This document shows positions 12,575 through 24,945 of a DNA stretch of 64,000 nt, piece after piece. Position 1 is the stretch's first letter; the number at the start of each line of letters is the position of its first letter. This DNA is from Malaya genurostris (taxonomy: Eukaryota; Arthropoda; Insecta; Diptera; Culicidae), in contig NC_080571.1 of NCBI RefSeq assembly GCF_030247185.1, positions 255,413,771-255,477,770 of the forward strand, read 5' to 3'. The notes beneath the pieces are model-generated. The model saw only the letters and a program-made list of their open reading frames with translations, searched no databases and had not been told where the DNA came from. A program made the translations under genes and the position numbers.

Positions 12575-12660
12575 ATTAGGATCGTAGCACTAGCCATGCA
12601 ATAATATTGCTCGCTTGAAATCGGACGCAAAGCCTGTTGGAACAGAATGGTCCATTTCTA
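12575..12660 (+). mobile_element. Fragment of tRNA-related SINE
   Basis: AGGATCGTAGCACTAGCCAT followed by ATCGGACGCAAAGCCTGTTG and AACAGAA matches, in the same order, the 3' body of the SINE at 41345-41563. The tRNA-like head is absent. Confidence 0.6.
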
Positions 12661-12661
12661 A

Positions 12662-14420
12662 AAACAAAGAATGCAAAGCTTACTATATTTTTCTAAATTT
12701 ATCAGAAATATTCGAAAAAGCACTTGAAATCAACAACTATAAAATCTCAGGTTTTGGATTATGTCAAACTCATTCGATAATTTACCGCAGAGATTTCGAA
12801 ACTATTTTGAACAAGATGTATTTCAAAAATGAATTGATATATCAGACCCTCAAAAACCATCTTAATTCGACGTCAACCCTCAACAAGCCCTTGGGGACAA
12901 CGAAAGAAAATTTTCAATAATTGCACTGATTTTGTTACCCGTCTTTTGAGTAATTGTGCTAGATTCACATTCACTAGACCACTGGTAATTGAAAGCCATG
13001 AGCAATTATCACCTTGTTCTCGGGGTAAAACATTGCAGAATAATCACCTTCGACGGTTATTGTCTAATATAATGAGTATAATTACTGCCTCTATTTAGTG
13101 CAATTGTTCAACTGCTCTCCAGTGAAATTAATAACGGACCATATACTCAGATTAAGCATGAATCACTATTTGTAGGCCCACATTCGAAACGATATAATTA
13201 CGTCTGCACCATTGATTAACGATTTAAATGGCGATGAGGGAAATTCTAGACATTATAGCTTGTTTAACATATGTAGCTATTGGCACATACAGTGTGCCCG
13301 CGACAAGCAAATCTAGCTCTCCTGCTACCCTTGCTTAATTGAGTTCAATTTAAATAGTGCATGAGAGTGCTTGAATCAAAACTAAGGTTTTTGTTCCTAT
13401 AACCAATATTCAAAATGAAATTTTTTTTTGCAGAAATTTAAACGCTAATTGCTATTGCGTTTTGTGAGCTGTTAAATAAACATTATTCTGCTTCATCCAG
13501 TAATTATTTTATGGCAAATGTACAATTTTTGCTCATTGGCAATATGATTCCATGAAAATATTGACTAATGTCGTTTTCGCTTGAGAAAACTGAAACTGAC
13601 CCAGGGCAGTTTCATCAAAGATAAACCCAAGATTTATCTTTGTTTCGATTTCGGTTCACCGTCAGTTGTAGTTCAATTATTATTTGATACAAAACAACAA
13701 GCGTCGATTCGCTACATGCGTCGTTACTATAACAATGTTTGTTTATGTAGTACCAATCCACAGTGGTTTGAATCGACAAAAACGTGAACTTAATTCCTAT
13801 GCTGCAATATGAAAGAAATCTCGGTATTTTGCTGTATGACGAGTAAATCTTGGAACTTGAAAAATCAATTTAATTATTACTAAGAATATATTCAATTTGT
13901 TATAATCTTATCTTACGAAGCATTAAAGTGAATGGAAGTAACAAAATATTTTGTTTGATATGTTTACAAATGTTTACTTCCTTCCAAACTTGTGTTGTTA
14001 CTATGGTATTTTACCGGAAACTGGGTTAGGTTTGGCATCAAGCGAAAACGATATTAATTTGCATATCCGAAAAGTGAAAACCACTAAACCAGTTGGGATT
14101 GTGTTTTTTGTTGGTCCTAGAAACGTGCACGTACGTACATCCGATTAGAAAACCATATAAGAAATATATTAAATTGTAGTTTGTTTTGATATTTCTACCA
14201 AAAAAAAACATATAGTTAAGATATTGAATTTACCAGTCTGGATTTTATTTAAATTGTACGAAAATTTTATTTGTCAATAGTGGTCATTATTTATATATTG
14301 CTTTCAAGCAATGCGCAATTACTGTGTATACTACAATGCATATTTATGACTCATGTCGATTATATTCATTTCGACATGTGTCTGTTGAAAGTGAATAGCA
14401 ACTAGCTTCCAGCGACAACG
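12662..14420. other. No recognisable gene
   Basis: AT-rich sequence without transposon ends; short ORFs at 13581-13787 and 13951-14148 have no recognisable motif. Confidence 0.3.
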
Positions 14421-14429
14421 AGATGCCAG

Positions 14430-16600
14430 ATTATACGATAGCTTCACCAGTAACATCGGGTAAAATTAAGAAGAAACACTGCTAGCCATATCGAGAGATG
14501 ATTTAGAAGAAATACCATCAGCAGATTCACTCGTCTCAGCCTCCTCCCAACACAGTGATCCAGCGAATGAATTGAGGAATCAAAATGTTGAGGTATTTAA
14601 TAATGGTATTTTAAATCTTCTCTAACAGGTAAAAACCACCGTTCTGACAACTATCGTCAAGAAAATTATTCCAAAATCGTTGAATGCTTCAGGAAACAAA
14701 TATTCGACCATCCAACACAAAATAAATCTGAAAAATTTCAGACAGTGAAAGCTAAGGCTGCAGACAACGAAAAAAAAAATAATGTGAATAAATATACAGT
14801 CTCACTGGTAAAAGAATGGGTCAAAAGCAAGGAGTATTGGCTGTTCCTTACATAAAATGTGGCCGTACTTTGGATCCCGATACACTAAAACCTCAATTTA
14901 CGCAAACTTAATTTACGCGAACTTAATTGACGCGACTCTTTTAACGCGTTTTATTTGAAATAAAACTCTTTTAACTTTTAACTCTTTTAACGCGTTTTAT
15001 TTGAAATAACGCGATTTTTTATTTAATTTACGCGATGATCGCGTAAAAACAGGTTTTTGCATAATGACGGAAGTCTCAATTTATATACATATACAAAACA
15101 TTCTAACATGCTACAGGGGATTGGATATTGTGAAATGTACATTAATGAATTGTTTAGTTTCAAAGAATCTAAATTATATCGTGGGCATCGAAGAATTATA
15201 TACAATCACTTTTATATGACTATTGAGTGCGGTAGTACTATTCACAGAAAATTGACATACTGTAGAAGAACTTGCACATCCAAAACTTCCTCGGAAAAGA
15301 CCTTAAGGTCTACCAACATAACTGATGATCCATCCAAAAACTACCTGAAGTTCAGGCCTTAAGAGTGTAACAAAGTGCATTAACGACCTTATCGTCCTCG
15401 GTTAATATTCGTGATACCTGAAGTTGTAGCTCTACAACTATGAACAGCATTGAAAAATTATACATAAACTGCTGAATGTTTTTGTAGAGACCTGTTTTCA
15501 CCGAAGCTCTTGAACGACTGGGAACCTATCTGGAACAGCTATAAATAGACAAATAAGCAATGTGTAGCTCTGAAAGTATGAACCACAAACAAAAAAGGCC
15601 GTTGTAGTTCTTGCTGTGACACAGTGTAGTCCCTAAGGATAACACTCCAAGTATTTCTTGGATCTTGGAACATCGCTTAAGCCTTTCCACAGTCTCAGAA
15701 CACACTCAAAGGGTCCTCAGACGCTAAAGCATCAGACGTAGGAGGATTGTTCATGTTATTTACACTAAAATCAAATGAAATTTGAAAAACCTTTACTTAC
15801 GCGAAAAATTTGAAATAACGCGATGTTCTATTTAATTTACGCGAAATTTAATTTACGCTTCCCCGGCTCAGCGCGTAAATTGCGGTTCCAGTGTATCAAA
15901 CGTGAAGTACTGCAGTTCTTCAACGACAATAATATAAGTAGAACTATGCCAGGACAACGAGATTAAGTTTCTATCAGAACTAATAGTGGGCGTGAACCAG
16001 TTCACGGCTTTTGCTTTCGATTCTTAAAGAATTTTTTCAACGATTCGAAGAGGTCAGTAAACACCAAATTTTATTCAGTACATTTACAGAGTTAAGACCA
16101 AACCAACTTCTCAATACTTCAGGTTGTCATAATGTATGTGTTTGTACAATTCATGAAAATGTTGACATAATGCTTCACAGCCTCAAAAAAGCAACCTAAA
16201 GCACCTTTGGAAAAAATACTGTGTAATTCACCGGTAAGAACGAAGGATTGTTATTTACGCGCACGCAAGAAATGGCAAAAGAACCTAAACATCCAATAAC
16301 AAATCAAAGTAACTGTTATGTACTGACGAGTCGAAGACGAAACATAAAGTATAGAAATCAAAGTAATATGACAGCAATCTCGTTCTGTTATATGTCACCA
16401 AAGGAATATGACGATTGCGCTGTAGAATAGAAAGATTATCAACAAACAAAAATGACTCAAGGTACACAAAAATATCATTGCTTCATTCCAGTAACAGAAA
16501 ATAAGATTTCTGTTAAATTATTTTCAACAGACACAGAAATGAGCTATCATATTATATTTAAATCAGCAAAAAATAAAGTTCAAGGGTAAGTTAAAGTTAA
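14430..16600 (+). pseudogene. Decayed ORF of an uncharacterised animal protein family, split by an inserted element
   Basis: Readable blocks in order on the plus strand are QGVLAVPYIKCGRTLDPD (up to 14880), then after the inserted element REVLQFFNDNNISRTMPGQRD (15905-15965, ending in a stop), FTELRPNQLL and HNVCVCTIHENVDIML (16080-16175), then TKDCYLRARKKW and HCFIPVTENK. This order (a RTMPG-like block, ELRP, CVCTIHxN) is one I know from many unannotated arthropod proteins that often occur near transposons; their function is not established. Several stops and frameshifts make it non-functional. Removing the insertion at 14883-15893 plus one TA restores the reading frame across the junction, so the coding sequence was probably intact there when the element landed. 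Confidence 0.55.
14883..15893. mobile_element. TTTACGCG-iteron element (1011 bp, TA target)
   Basis: The ends are inverted repeats, CACTAAAACCTCAATTTACG on the left and (reverse complement) CACTGGAACCGCAATTTACG on the right, with TA at 14881-14882 and 15894-15895. Both subterminal regions contain many repeats of TTTACGCG, TTTAACGCG and GAAATAACGCG. The 15.05-15.77 kb interior has no recognisable coding sequence; the 101-codon frame at 15057-15362 has no motif. The element is non-autonomous and shares end type with 16999-18465 and 52825-53281. Confidence 0.82.
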
Positions 16601-16998
16601 AGTCTATTATTATTAATATATTCAAAACATGAAAACTGTAATGAGGTTAGGTGAGGATGGGAAATAATAAAGTTGGTTTGCAGAACGACAATTGTCTTAT
16701 TATTTTTCGCAAATTATATCTTCAATATAGAACTTTGCAATTTGAATACAGTCCGCCTTGGTATTGCTGATGAAAAACCCCACATAATTTATGAAAAATG
16801 TGTATTTTTATAAACCAGCGACTGCATACTGGTAGTAAGGGCCGGTAATGAAAACATAAAACAGAGCTCAGTTAAGCCCTAGCGGCCTCTCCAACCCCGG
16901 ATGTTGGAGTGTAATGCAATCAACATTTTATTCAAGTCGTTCCATATCTCACTCATTGAATTCAATAATGAAGCTAAAAGCTGTAATACATATTTATA

Positions 16999-18465
16999 CA
17001 CCCAAACCTTCGTTTACGAACACTTTTTATACGTTACCTCTTTTTACGTAACTCTTTTTACGAACCAAATCCCAAATAACGTAAACTTTTTTTACGAACC
17101 TACTTCGTAAAAAGAGGTTTTGGCATACATCGAAAGCGATTTCCGACACCATGGAAACTACTACAATATGGGTATTTTTGGAACGGGTTTAAAAAGTAGA
17201 TTCAGTTGATTTTACGTTTCGTCTTAGACTCATCAGTGCGTAGCAATCTAAGACGAAACGTAAAATCAAGTGAAATTGGTTCTGTGCACCTAGCATAAAT
17301 TAGGGGGTAAAAGCTCTTTACCTCTCAAACTTACCAAGTAGATTCAGGAAAATGATATTTGAGGTATTTTGGAAATCCAAGATGGCGACTTCCGGTTGAT
17401 TGATATTGCTCGACAACACTTACAATATGGGTATTTTCGGAACGGGGTTAATGAGTAGATGTCGGAAAAAGATGTTTGAGGAGGTTCTGAAATCCAAGAT
17501 GGCGACTTCCAGTTGATTGATATTTCTTGAAAACCCTTGCAATAAGGGTATCTTCGGAACGGAATTGATGACTAGATTTTGGAAAAGATGGCGACTACCG
17601 GTGTGTCGATATTCCTTGAAAACCTTAACATTATAGGTATTTTCGGAAAGTATTGAATAAACAAATGCCGCAAAACTATGTTCGGTGTCGTCTCGAATTC
17701 CAATATAACATCCTCCGGTTTATCGATATGCCTTATAAACCCTTAAAACAAAGAAATTTCCGAAACATATTGTATACCAATAAACGATGTTTGAGCTCGT
17801 TTCAAAATTCAATGAGATGACTTCCGGAAAATGGTAAAAACTTTAAAAAAATACTAATAAACTGGAGGTCACTGTTTTGCATTTTATTAAAACCACCTCA
17901 AATATCATTTTCCGACGTCTACTTTTCAATCTCTTTTCAAAAGTACCCATATTGTAAGGGGTTTCAAGGAATATCAACAAACCGGAAGTTGCCATCTTGG
18001 ATTTAAGAACCTCCTCAAACATCGTTTTCTGACATCTACTCATCAATCCCTTTCCGAAAATATCCATATTTCAAGGGTTTTCAAGGAATACCAACAAACC
18101 GGAAGTCGCCATCTTGAATTTCAAAACTACCTCAAACATCGTTTTCCGACATCTACTTATCAATTCCGTTCCGAAGATACCCATATTGTTAGGGGTTTTA
18201 AGCCATCTTAATAAACCGGAAACCACCATCTTGAATTTTGAAACGAGCCCAAACATCATTTTCTTGCACTTACTCTTCACATCTGTTCCGAAAATAACCA
18301 TATGGTGCGCGGTTTCCACATTAATTACACAAAACATTTTTTACGAAGTAAATTCCAAATAACGTAAACTTTTTCTACGAACCAAATCCCAAATAACGTA
18401 AACTTTTTTTACGAACTACTTCTTTTTACGAACCCCCGTTTAGTTCGTAAATGGAGGTTTCGGTG
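16999..18465. mobile_element. TTTACG-iteron element carrying 117-bp repeats in inverted arrangement (1467 bp)
   Basis: TA at 16997-16998 and 18466-18467 flanks inverted ends: CACCCAAACCTTCGTTTACG on the left and (reverse complement) CACCGAAACCTCCATTTACG on the right. Next to each end are repeats of TTTTTACGAAC and CAAATAACGTAAAC. Between them is a tandem array of 117-bp units, in one orientation from 17130 to about 17830 and in the opposite orientation from about 17845 to 18340 (TACCCATATTG-type marks at 17944, 18061, 18178, 18295). A separate 130-bp insertion sits at 17206-17335. No transposase is encoded. Confidence 0.85.
17206..17335 (-). mobile_element. Short Penelope-like palindromic insertion with hammerhead-like core
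   Basis: The 130-bp insert is flanked by a 12-bp direct duplication, AAGTAGATTCAG (17194-17205 and 17336-17347). It consists of a perfect 23-bp palindrome (17206-17228 with 17247-17269, 18-nt loop) plus a 66-nt tail. Removing it and one duplicate restores the 117-bp spacing of the host array. On the minus strand, 17236 to 17215 reads CTGATGAG, a GTC-TAA-GAC hairpin, then CGAAAC, the conserved core layout of hammerhead ribozymes. Variable long target duplications, inverted terminal units and an asymmetric tail are typical of Penelope-like elements; assignment to that class is inferred. Confidence 0.6.
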
Positions 18466-18467
18466 TA

Positions 18468-20245
18468 TTCAATTGTAATTAATTGTATCTGATAATGATT
18501 GCAATACTATCAAGCCAACCATGGTAGGGATTGAGATATAAATATTAATGTTATGATTAAACTAATGTCACGGATTCCCAAAAAATAAAATTATTGATGA
18601 TATTTTAAAGAAGAAAAATACATTCATAACATTATGACAAAAGTTGGCAACCTTGCGATACGAAATGAGATGGCGTACTCAAGTAATATTCATCTCATAT
18701 TTTTTCAAATTTTTATTGCATAGCGAGTAATTTAGAAGTCTTGAATCGTTGATTAAACAAGTACAAAGTGAACATTACTAATCATGCCATCCAACATTGA
18801 ATAGTGGTGTAATTATGGGAAATAGTGATCATGTTTTGAGACGATTCAATTAGTACATATTCAGAAATGTGACGATCGCTGAAGGATTTACAACCGGTTT
18901 TTAATGACAAAGTGTGATAAAAGCAGAAATCATTTTAAAACATTTCACAGTTTGTTTCAAGCACGTTGAATAGGCAGCCATTACCCTATAAACAATATTC
19001 CGGCGGAATTAATTTCAATAACGTACCGCACTACAAACAGAACTACTTGCATAAAAATACTCGCAAACCGATGCTCGGAAGGCGTGGAGCTTCGCATTTA
19101 TTTTGAATTCGAGTCAATAAATTATGAAACAACTTCAGTTTATAGCTCTGAATAAATCATAAAACGTAATTAAAAGTATAAATAACATTAATTTGCATTC
19201 CAGCTGATTCCGGACACCATCACAACTGTAGTGTGTGTGTGTGAAAAGCAACTTGGCTTTCGGATCGAAGTTGAATTGTCGTCATCTGGATGATGGTGGC
19301 TCAGGTAAGGGTAAGTACAACTACAGTTGCAGACACGCAAAATAAATGCTCAGACAGGCAGCCCACAGGAAGCTATAGAATTAAGCATGACTAGGCAGCA
19401 ACAACATTTCGGATTCATAACGCTTCGTGTTATGTAGGTAGCACCGGAAGTATCCCGACCAGCAAGCAGTAACAGGTTTATAATCGGAAACAATTTTCGT
19501 AATATATATACTGATATGAGACTGGACTTGTTAGTGGATAAAATAATAAAAAAAACTCTCTTACAAGTGTCATAAAAAGATACAGTTTTGATAAAACTCT
19601 GTTATAATCTACTGATAGGGATAGTTTTATGCATACAAACAACTTTGGTCAACACAATGTGAAATTGTTTATCATCTATAATAAATTAAATTTATACAAA
19701 GTCGTTGAAATTCTGGATGCCTTAATCATCGAAGTTTTTCTTACTCAAAAAACTTGAAGCGTCACCAATAAAACCTCACTCGGTTATTTTCCAACTAAAT
19801 CGGCTTCATTTATTTCGTTTCACTTTCTCAAACCGGCTATAAAACAATGTAGCTTAGCACAAACGCTATGGGAAAGGAAAACATTTCCCTTCCAGGAAAC
19901 GGACATAAAATTTTGTCCGACAAACACATATTGGAATACAATAAAACTTTTCAAAACTCGATGTTTTTATGCCTTTCCTGACTATACAATTTGGCTTCGT
20001 CGGATGGCAAAGTTGGTCGGATGCAACTTTCTGTGGTTTGCTCAGTCAAGGAAGTATGGTATGGTGAGCTATAGGTCAGAAATTTAAGAGATAGCGAGAG
20101 CAGACATGGCTAGCAATAGCCACCAGGGTGAGCCCATGCTGAAAAAGAGTTTTATTTACATCTTTTTGCATACAATTCGAAATAACTGCTTTTTAAACAA
20201 TATACGCTAAAACAGATTGTAAAAGTGAACCTTTAGAAACATAAC
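18468..20245. other. No assigned gene; possible small exon at 19204-19305
   Basis: A pyrimidine-rich TTGCATTCCAG at 19193-19203 and a CAGGTAAGG at about 19303 could bound a roughly 100-bp plus-strand exon, but no long frame supports coding. The rest is AT-rich and unassigned. Confidence 0.25.
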
Positions 20246-20247
20246 TT

Positions 20248-21463
20248 CACGGAACGACCGAAATCAGCATTTTCGCGAAAAATTTAGTTGATTTGCTGAT
20301 TTTAGTTAGTTATTTTTTGAGACAACTAAAAAAATCTTACTTTTGCTAATTTAGAAGTTTTATTCTCATTCCCTTAATAATAATAAAATATTTGTTGAAA
20401 TGACTATTTTTTTTAGTTGAATTCACAAATTGAACGTGCTGTCATTTCTTAGCTAAGGCACATTTCATTTCCATTCAACTAATTTTTTAGTTGAATTAAA
20501 GAAATAAAATGTAGTTTTCAACCAATATGAATGGTTGAATTGGCTTCTGCAATCTGCAGCTATGTGGCGCCCTGTCACCGAAACGGTAACACCGTAATGA
20601 CTATTAGCCACTAGATGGCACACTACTGCCGAAAAAATTTCAGACGCGGTTGTCTTTTCTATATTGGCAGGTATAAATACGATGTTGTATTGGAGAAAAA
20701 GACATAAACGAAACATAAACATCTTTTTGAATTTTTTTTCTTCTAAATCACTGTTTTCTTCATTCTCACTGAGAACTTTGAGCACTCGGAAAACAAAAAC
20801 CGAATACAAGTAGTACACCGGACGGCGCAGCTCGGAAGATTTGAAGATACAAAAAAACTTCATCACAATTAGAGTGAAACATTCGAAATTCACTTCACTG
20901 TTCCGCGTAAAAACATTACTACGCACAATTCAAGTGCGCACAAATTCTGAATAAATACGATTTCCACTAACAGTTTACGACATTTTTACATATCGGTTTT
21001 GAAATTTAAATAAAGATATATCGAACACATGCGAAAAACATCAAAACAATTTTCAAGCAGTTTCAATAAGACTGTCCTTTTTAGCTTTTTAATGGATTGT
21101 TTTGCTTTGACAATTCTCATGAGTTTTTGGCTAATAAACTTGTTAATAATACCCATTTCAATTTTGTTTTCTTTGTACTGTCCTTCAGTAATGATGGTGA
21201 TAGATAAATAGAAACAAATTTTCTGATTTTAATAACAAAATTAGTTGTCAATGAGAATTTCGTGTCGGATTGAAATATTGCTGGTTTGTGTCCAGGATAT
21301 TCGCCAACTAAACCCATTCTCTAAAAATAAGAGTTTTTTCCAGCAAAGTAAATTCTCAGTTTTAACTAATTTCATAGTTATTTTGGAAATTTTGTCGTTA
21401 AATTCAACTAATTCAAAAACAGTAATACGAATTAGGCGCAGAGCTAATTTCGGTCGTTCCGTG
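20248..21463. mobile_element. CACGGA-ended non-autonomous element, copy 1 (1216 bp)
   Basis: The left end reads CACGGAACGACCGAAATCAG and the right end, in reverse complement, CACGGAACGACCGAAATTAG, flanked by TT on both sides (2-bp duplication, but TA at the sister copies). Subterminal regions are rich in TTAGTTG/CAACTAA. The interior is shared with the copies at 22693-25583. Frames inside (for example 20465-20926) recur only because the copies are related. No transposase. Confidence 0.85.
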
Positions 21464-21465
21464 TT

Positions 21466-22690
21466 GAATTATTTTTCCTATATCGACCAAAACAAATAGA
21501 AGTTCCGATAATCGAGCAACAACAAAAAAAACGGACGCTATCAGGAAGAATACTGTATGAAATTAGCTATCCAGCAAACCACAAGACTGTACAATCTTTT
21601 GAATTTATACTGTTGAGTTGAACATATAAATTGACTTTTAGCTGGGTGCTGGTTTTGTAGACCTCCCAATGCAAGGATTTCATTGTTACCCAGTGACGGG
21701 TGAAACAGGGAATGCGAACTTCAATATGTGTTAGTTCTGTAGAGGAAAACTTTGCAACCGACCAAGGCAAGTTGTTTGCCTTGAGAGCAAAAAATGCCAC
21801 AAACAATACAATCTTAGTGAACAAAGCAAAATCATTCGGGAGAATGTGGCTTCGTTGGTTTTAATCTATCTTACAATCCACTCTCGGACTTATTTTCCAC
21901 CCGATACAATAGGTTCTTTAACGATAAGAAAACGTACTAGTTTGCCATATTGTGCCGCACCAGCTTGAGCTTGGAATATATTTCTGTCGTTTGTGGTTTT
22001 TCCATACGGATGCAGACTACGGAACCAATCAAAAACTACAGACCGGCATCGTAAAACACGTTTCCTTTTATAGTTTTAGATAAGGTCACAAGAAATGTGT
22101 TTGTAATATATACAAACTTATCATTTTTCTTCTCAACTGCGCCTACTGTTGCTTATCGCAGAAAGTTTGGGATAGCAGGAAAATTCTGTCAATACAACAT
22201 ATATGATAATTCAGACGAATTTCGCGCTAACTCGAACAAATGTTGGTAGTACCCTCTCAGACTTACCATTTTTTCAAATGGCTGTAGTCGAAAACTGACA
22301 AATCCTACAAAACCTTTTTTTAATCCTCCTAGTGATGTAATGATGCCTTTCTCATATCTATCTATATATGTAAAAATGCAGAAGTCATTCTTTGTAATCG
22401 CATCACGGAAGAACGGATGGTCGGATTTACATTTGTTTGATCAGTTTCTATCCCCATCGGGTTCGCACATAAAAAAATCAAGAAAATTCACCGGAAAAGT
22501 GGGAAAATCCATTAAGGGCTGAGGCCAGTAGGTCGCGTAAAACCACATGGCTCGCACTGTGTATTACATTTCTCTCCATGCTTTCTCGCAAATGTGCAAA
22601 ATGACTCTCGATGTGGCCAAGAAAGTTTTGATATTTTAGGTTACAAGTTTGACTACGTCACATAAAATCTCTCATGTTTCGCTACGTTAC
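21466..22690. other. No recognisable gene
   Basis: Sequence between two copies of the CACGGA-ended element. At 22350-22460 a stretch resembling widely dispersed insect repeat ends (TCTATCTATATATGTAAAAA followed by a CGGATGG region) may be a transposon relic; otherwise unassigned. Confidence 0.3.
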
Positions 22691-22692
22691 TA

Positions 22693-24943
22693 CACGGAAA
22701 GACCGAAATCAGCATTTTGGCGAAAAAATTAGTTGATTTTCTGATTTTAGTTAGTTATTTTTTGAGACAACTAAAATAATCTTACTTTTGCTAAATTAGA
22801 TTTTTTTAATTCAAATTCCCTTAATAATAATAAAATATTTGTTGAAATGGCTATTTTTTTAGTTGAATTCACCAATTAAACGTGCTGTCATTTCTTAGCT
22901 AAGGCACACTTCATTTCCATTGAACTAATTTTTTAGTTGAATTAGAGAAATAAAACGTTGTTTTCAACCAACATAAATGGTTGAATTGGTTTCTGCAATT
23001 TGCAGCTATATGGCGCTCTGTCACCGGAAAAACGTTAACACTGTAATGACTACTAGCCACTAGATGGCACACGACTACCGAAAAAAATTCGATTCACGAT
23101 TATCTTTTCTATATTGGCAGGTATAAATACGATGTTGTATTGGAGAAAAAGACATAAGCGAAACATAAACTTCTTTTTGAAAATTTTTCTTCTCAATTGC
23201 TATTTTCTTCATTCGACTTCGCGAAATTGACTATCTCACTGAAAACTTTGAGCACTCGGTACAAGTAGTACACCGGACAGCGTTGCCCAGAAGGTTGAAA
23301 GATACAAAAAACATCATTTGACATATACACGGAACGACCAAAATCAGCATTTTCGCGAAAAATTTAGTTGATTTGCTGATTTTAGTTAGTTATTTTTTGA
23401 GACAACTAAAAAATTCTTATTTTTGCTCATTTAGATTCTTTATTCTCATTCCCTTAATAATAATAAAATATTTGTTGAAATGACTGTTTTTTTTAGTTGA
23501 ATTCACAAATTAAACGTGCTGTCATTTCTTAGCTAAGGCACATTTCATTTCCATTCACTAATTTTTTAGTTGAATCAAGGAAATAAAATGTTGTTTTCAA
23601 CCAATATGAATGGTTGAATTGGCTTCTGCAATCTGCAGCTATATGGCGCCCTGTCACCGAAACGGTAACATCGTAATGACTACTAGCCACTAGATGGCAC
23701 ACTACTGCCGAAAAAATTTCAGACGCGGTTGTCTTTTTCATATTGGCAGGTATAAATACGATGTTGTATTGGAGAAAAAGACATAAACGAAACATAAACA
23801 TCTTTTTGAATTTTTTCTTCTAAATCACTGTTTTCTTCATTCTCACTGAAAACTTTGAGCACTCGGAAAACAAAAACCGAATACAAGTAGTACACCGGAC
23901 GGCGCAGCGAAAAACATCAAAACAATTTTCAAGCAGTTTCAATAAGACTGTCCTTTTTAGCTTTTTAATGGATTGTTTTGCTTTGACACTTCTCATGAGT
24001 TTTTGGCTAATAAACTTGTTAATAATACCCATTTCAGTTTTGTTTTCTTTGTGCTGTCCTTCAGTAATGATGGTGATAGATAAATAGAAACAAATTTTCT
24101 GATTTTAATAACAAAAATTAGTTGTCAATGAGAATTTCGTGTTGGATTGAAATATTGCTGGTTTGTGTCCAGGATATTCACCAAATAAACACATTCTCTA
24201 AAAATAAGAGTTTTTTCAGCAAAGTAAATTCTCAATTTTAACTAATTTTATAGTTATTTTGGAAATTTTGTTGTTAAAATCAACTAATTCAAAAACAGTA
24301 ATACGAATTAGGCGCAGAGCTAATTTCGGTCGTTCCGTGTACAATTAGAGTGCAATATTCGAAACTCACTTCACTGTTCCCCGTAAAAACATTATTACGC
24401 ACAATCGCTTTAAATGCGCACAAATTCAGAATAAATACACTTTCCACTAACAGTTTCCGTCATTTTTACAAATCGGTTTATAAATTTATATCTGGATATA
24501 TCGTAACACATGCTAAAAACATCTAAACAATTTGCAAGCAGTTTCAACAAGACTATCACTTTTAGCTTTTTAATGGATTGTTTTGCTTTGACACTTCTCA
24601 TGAGTTTTTAGCTAATAAACTTGTTAAAAGACCAATTTCATTTTTGTTTTCTTTGTCCTGTCCTTCAGTATTGATGGTGATAGATAAAAAGAAACAAATT
24701 TTCTGATTTTAATAACAAAATTTGTTGTCAATGAGAATTTCGTACTGGAGTGAAATATTGCTGGTTTGTGTCCAGAATATTCGCCAACTAAACACATTCT
24801 CTAAAAATAAGAGTTTTTTTCAGCAAAGTAAATTTTCAATTTTAACTAATTTTTTAGTTATTTTGGAAATTTTGTTGTTAAAATCAACTAATTCAAAAAC
24901 AGTAATACGAATTAGGCGCAGAGCTAATTTCGGTCGTTCCGTG
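22693..24943. mobile_element. CACGGA-ended element, copy A, split by nested copy B
   Basis: The left end is at 22693 after TA, and the right end GTCGTTCCGTG finishes at 24943 before TA. Without the nested copy at 23328-24339 its length would be about 1.24 kb, agreeing with copy 1. The two halves join in the middle of the shared interior. Confidence 0.8.
23328..24339. mobile_element. CACGGA-ended element, nested copy B (1012 bp)
   Basis: Complete ends (CACGGAACGACCAAAATCAG and its inverted partner) with TA at 23326-23327 and 24340-24341 lie inside copy A. It lacks about 200 bp of interior near 23908, where the sequence jumps from GACGGCGCAG to GAAAAACATC. So the family transposes into its own copies, and shorter derivatives are mobile. 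Confidence 0.82.
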
Positions 24944-24945
24944 TA

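Noticed and set aside
8285..18465. CRISPR-like array impression from regular 117-bp repeats
   Set aside because: No short conserved repeat with unique spacers; whole units are repeated, within transposon ends of a eukaryotic genome.
19204..19305. Small exon with TTGCATTCCAG acceptor and CAGGTAAGG donor
   Set aside because: Splice-like ends alone are common by chance; no supported frame continues from a neighbouring exon.
20465..20926. 153-codon minus-strand frame, recurring in related form at 23529-23801
   Set aside because: It lies wholly inside copies of a non-coding CACGGA-ended element. Similar frames recur because the copies share ancestry; there is no recognisable domain and copies differ in where they break.
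21029..21211. Hydrophobic 60-codon frame repeated at 25149-25331
   Set aside because: Same reason: shared MITE interior, apparent hydrophobicity comes from T-rich sequence.
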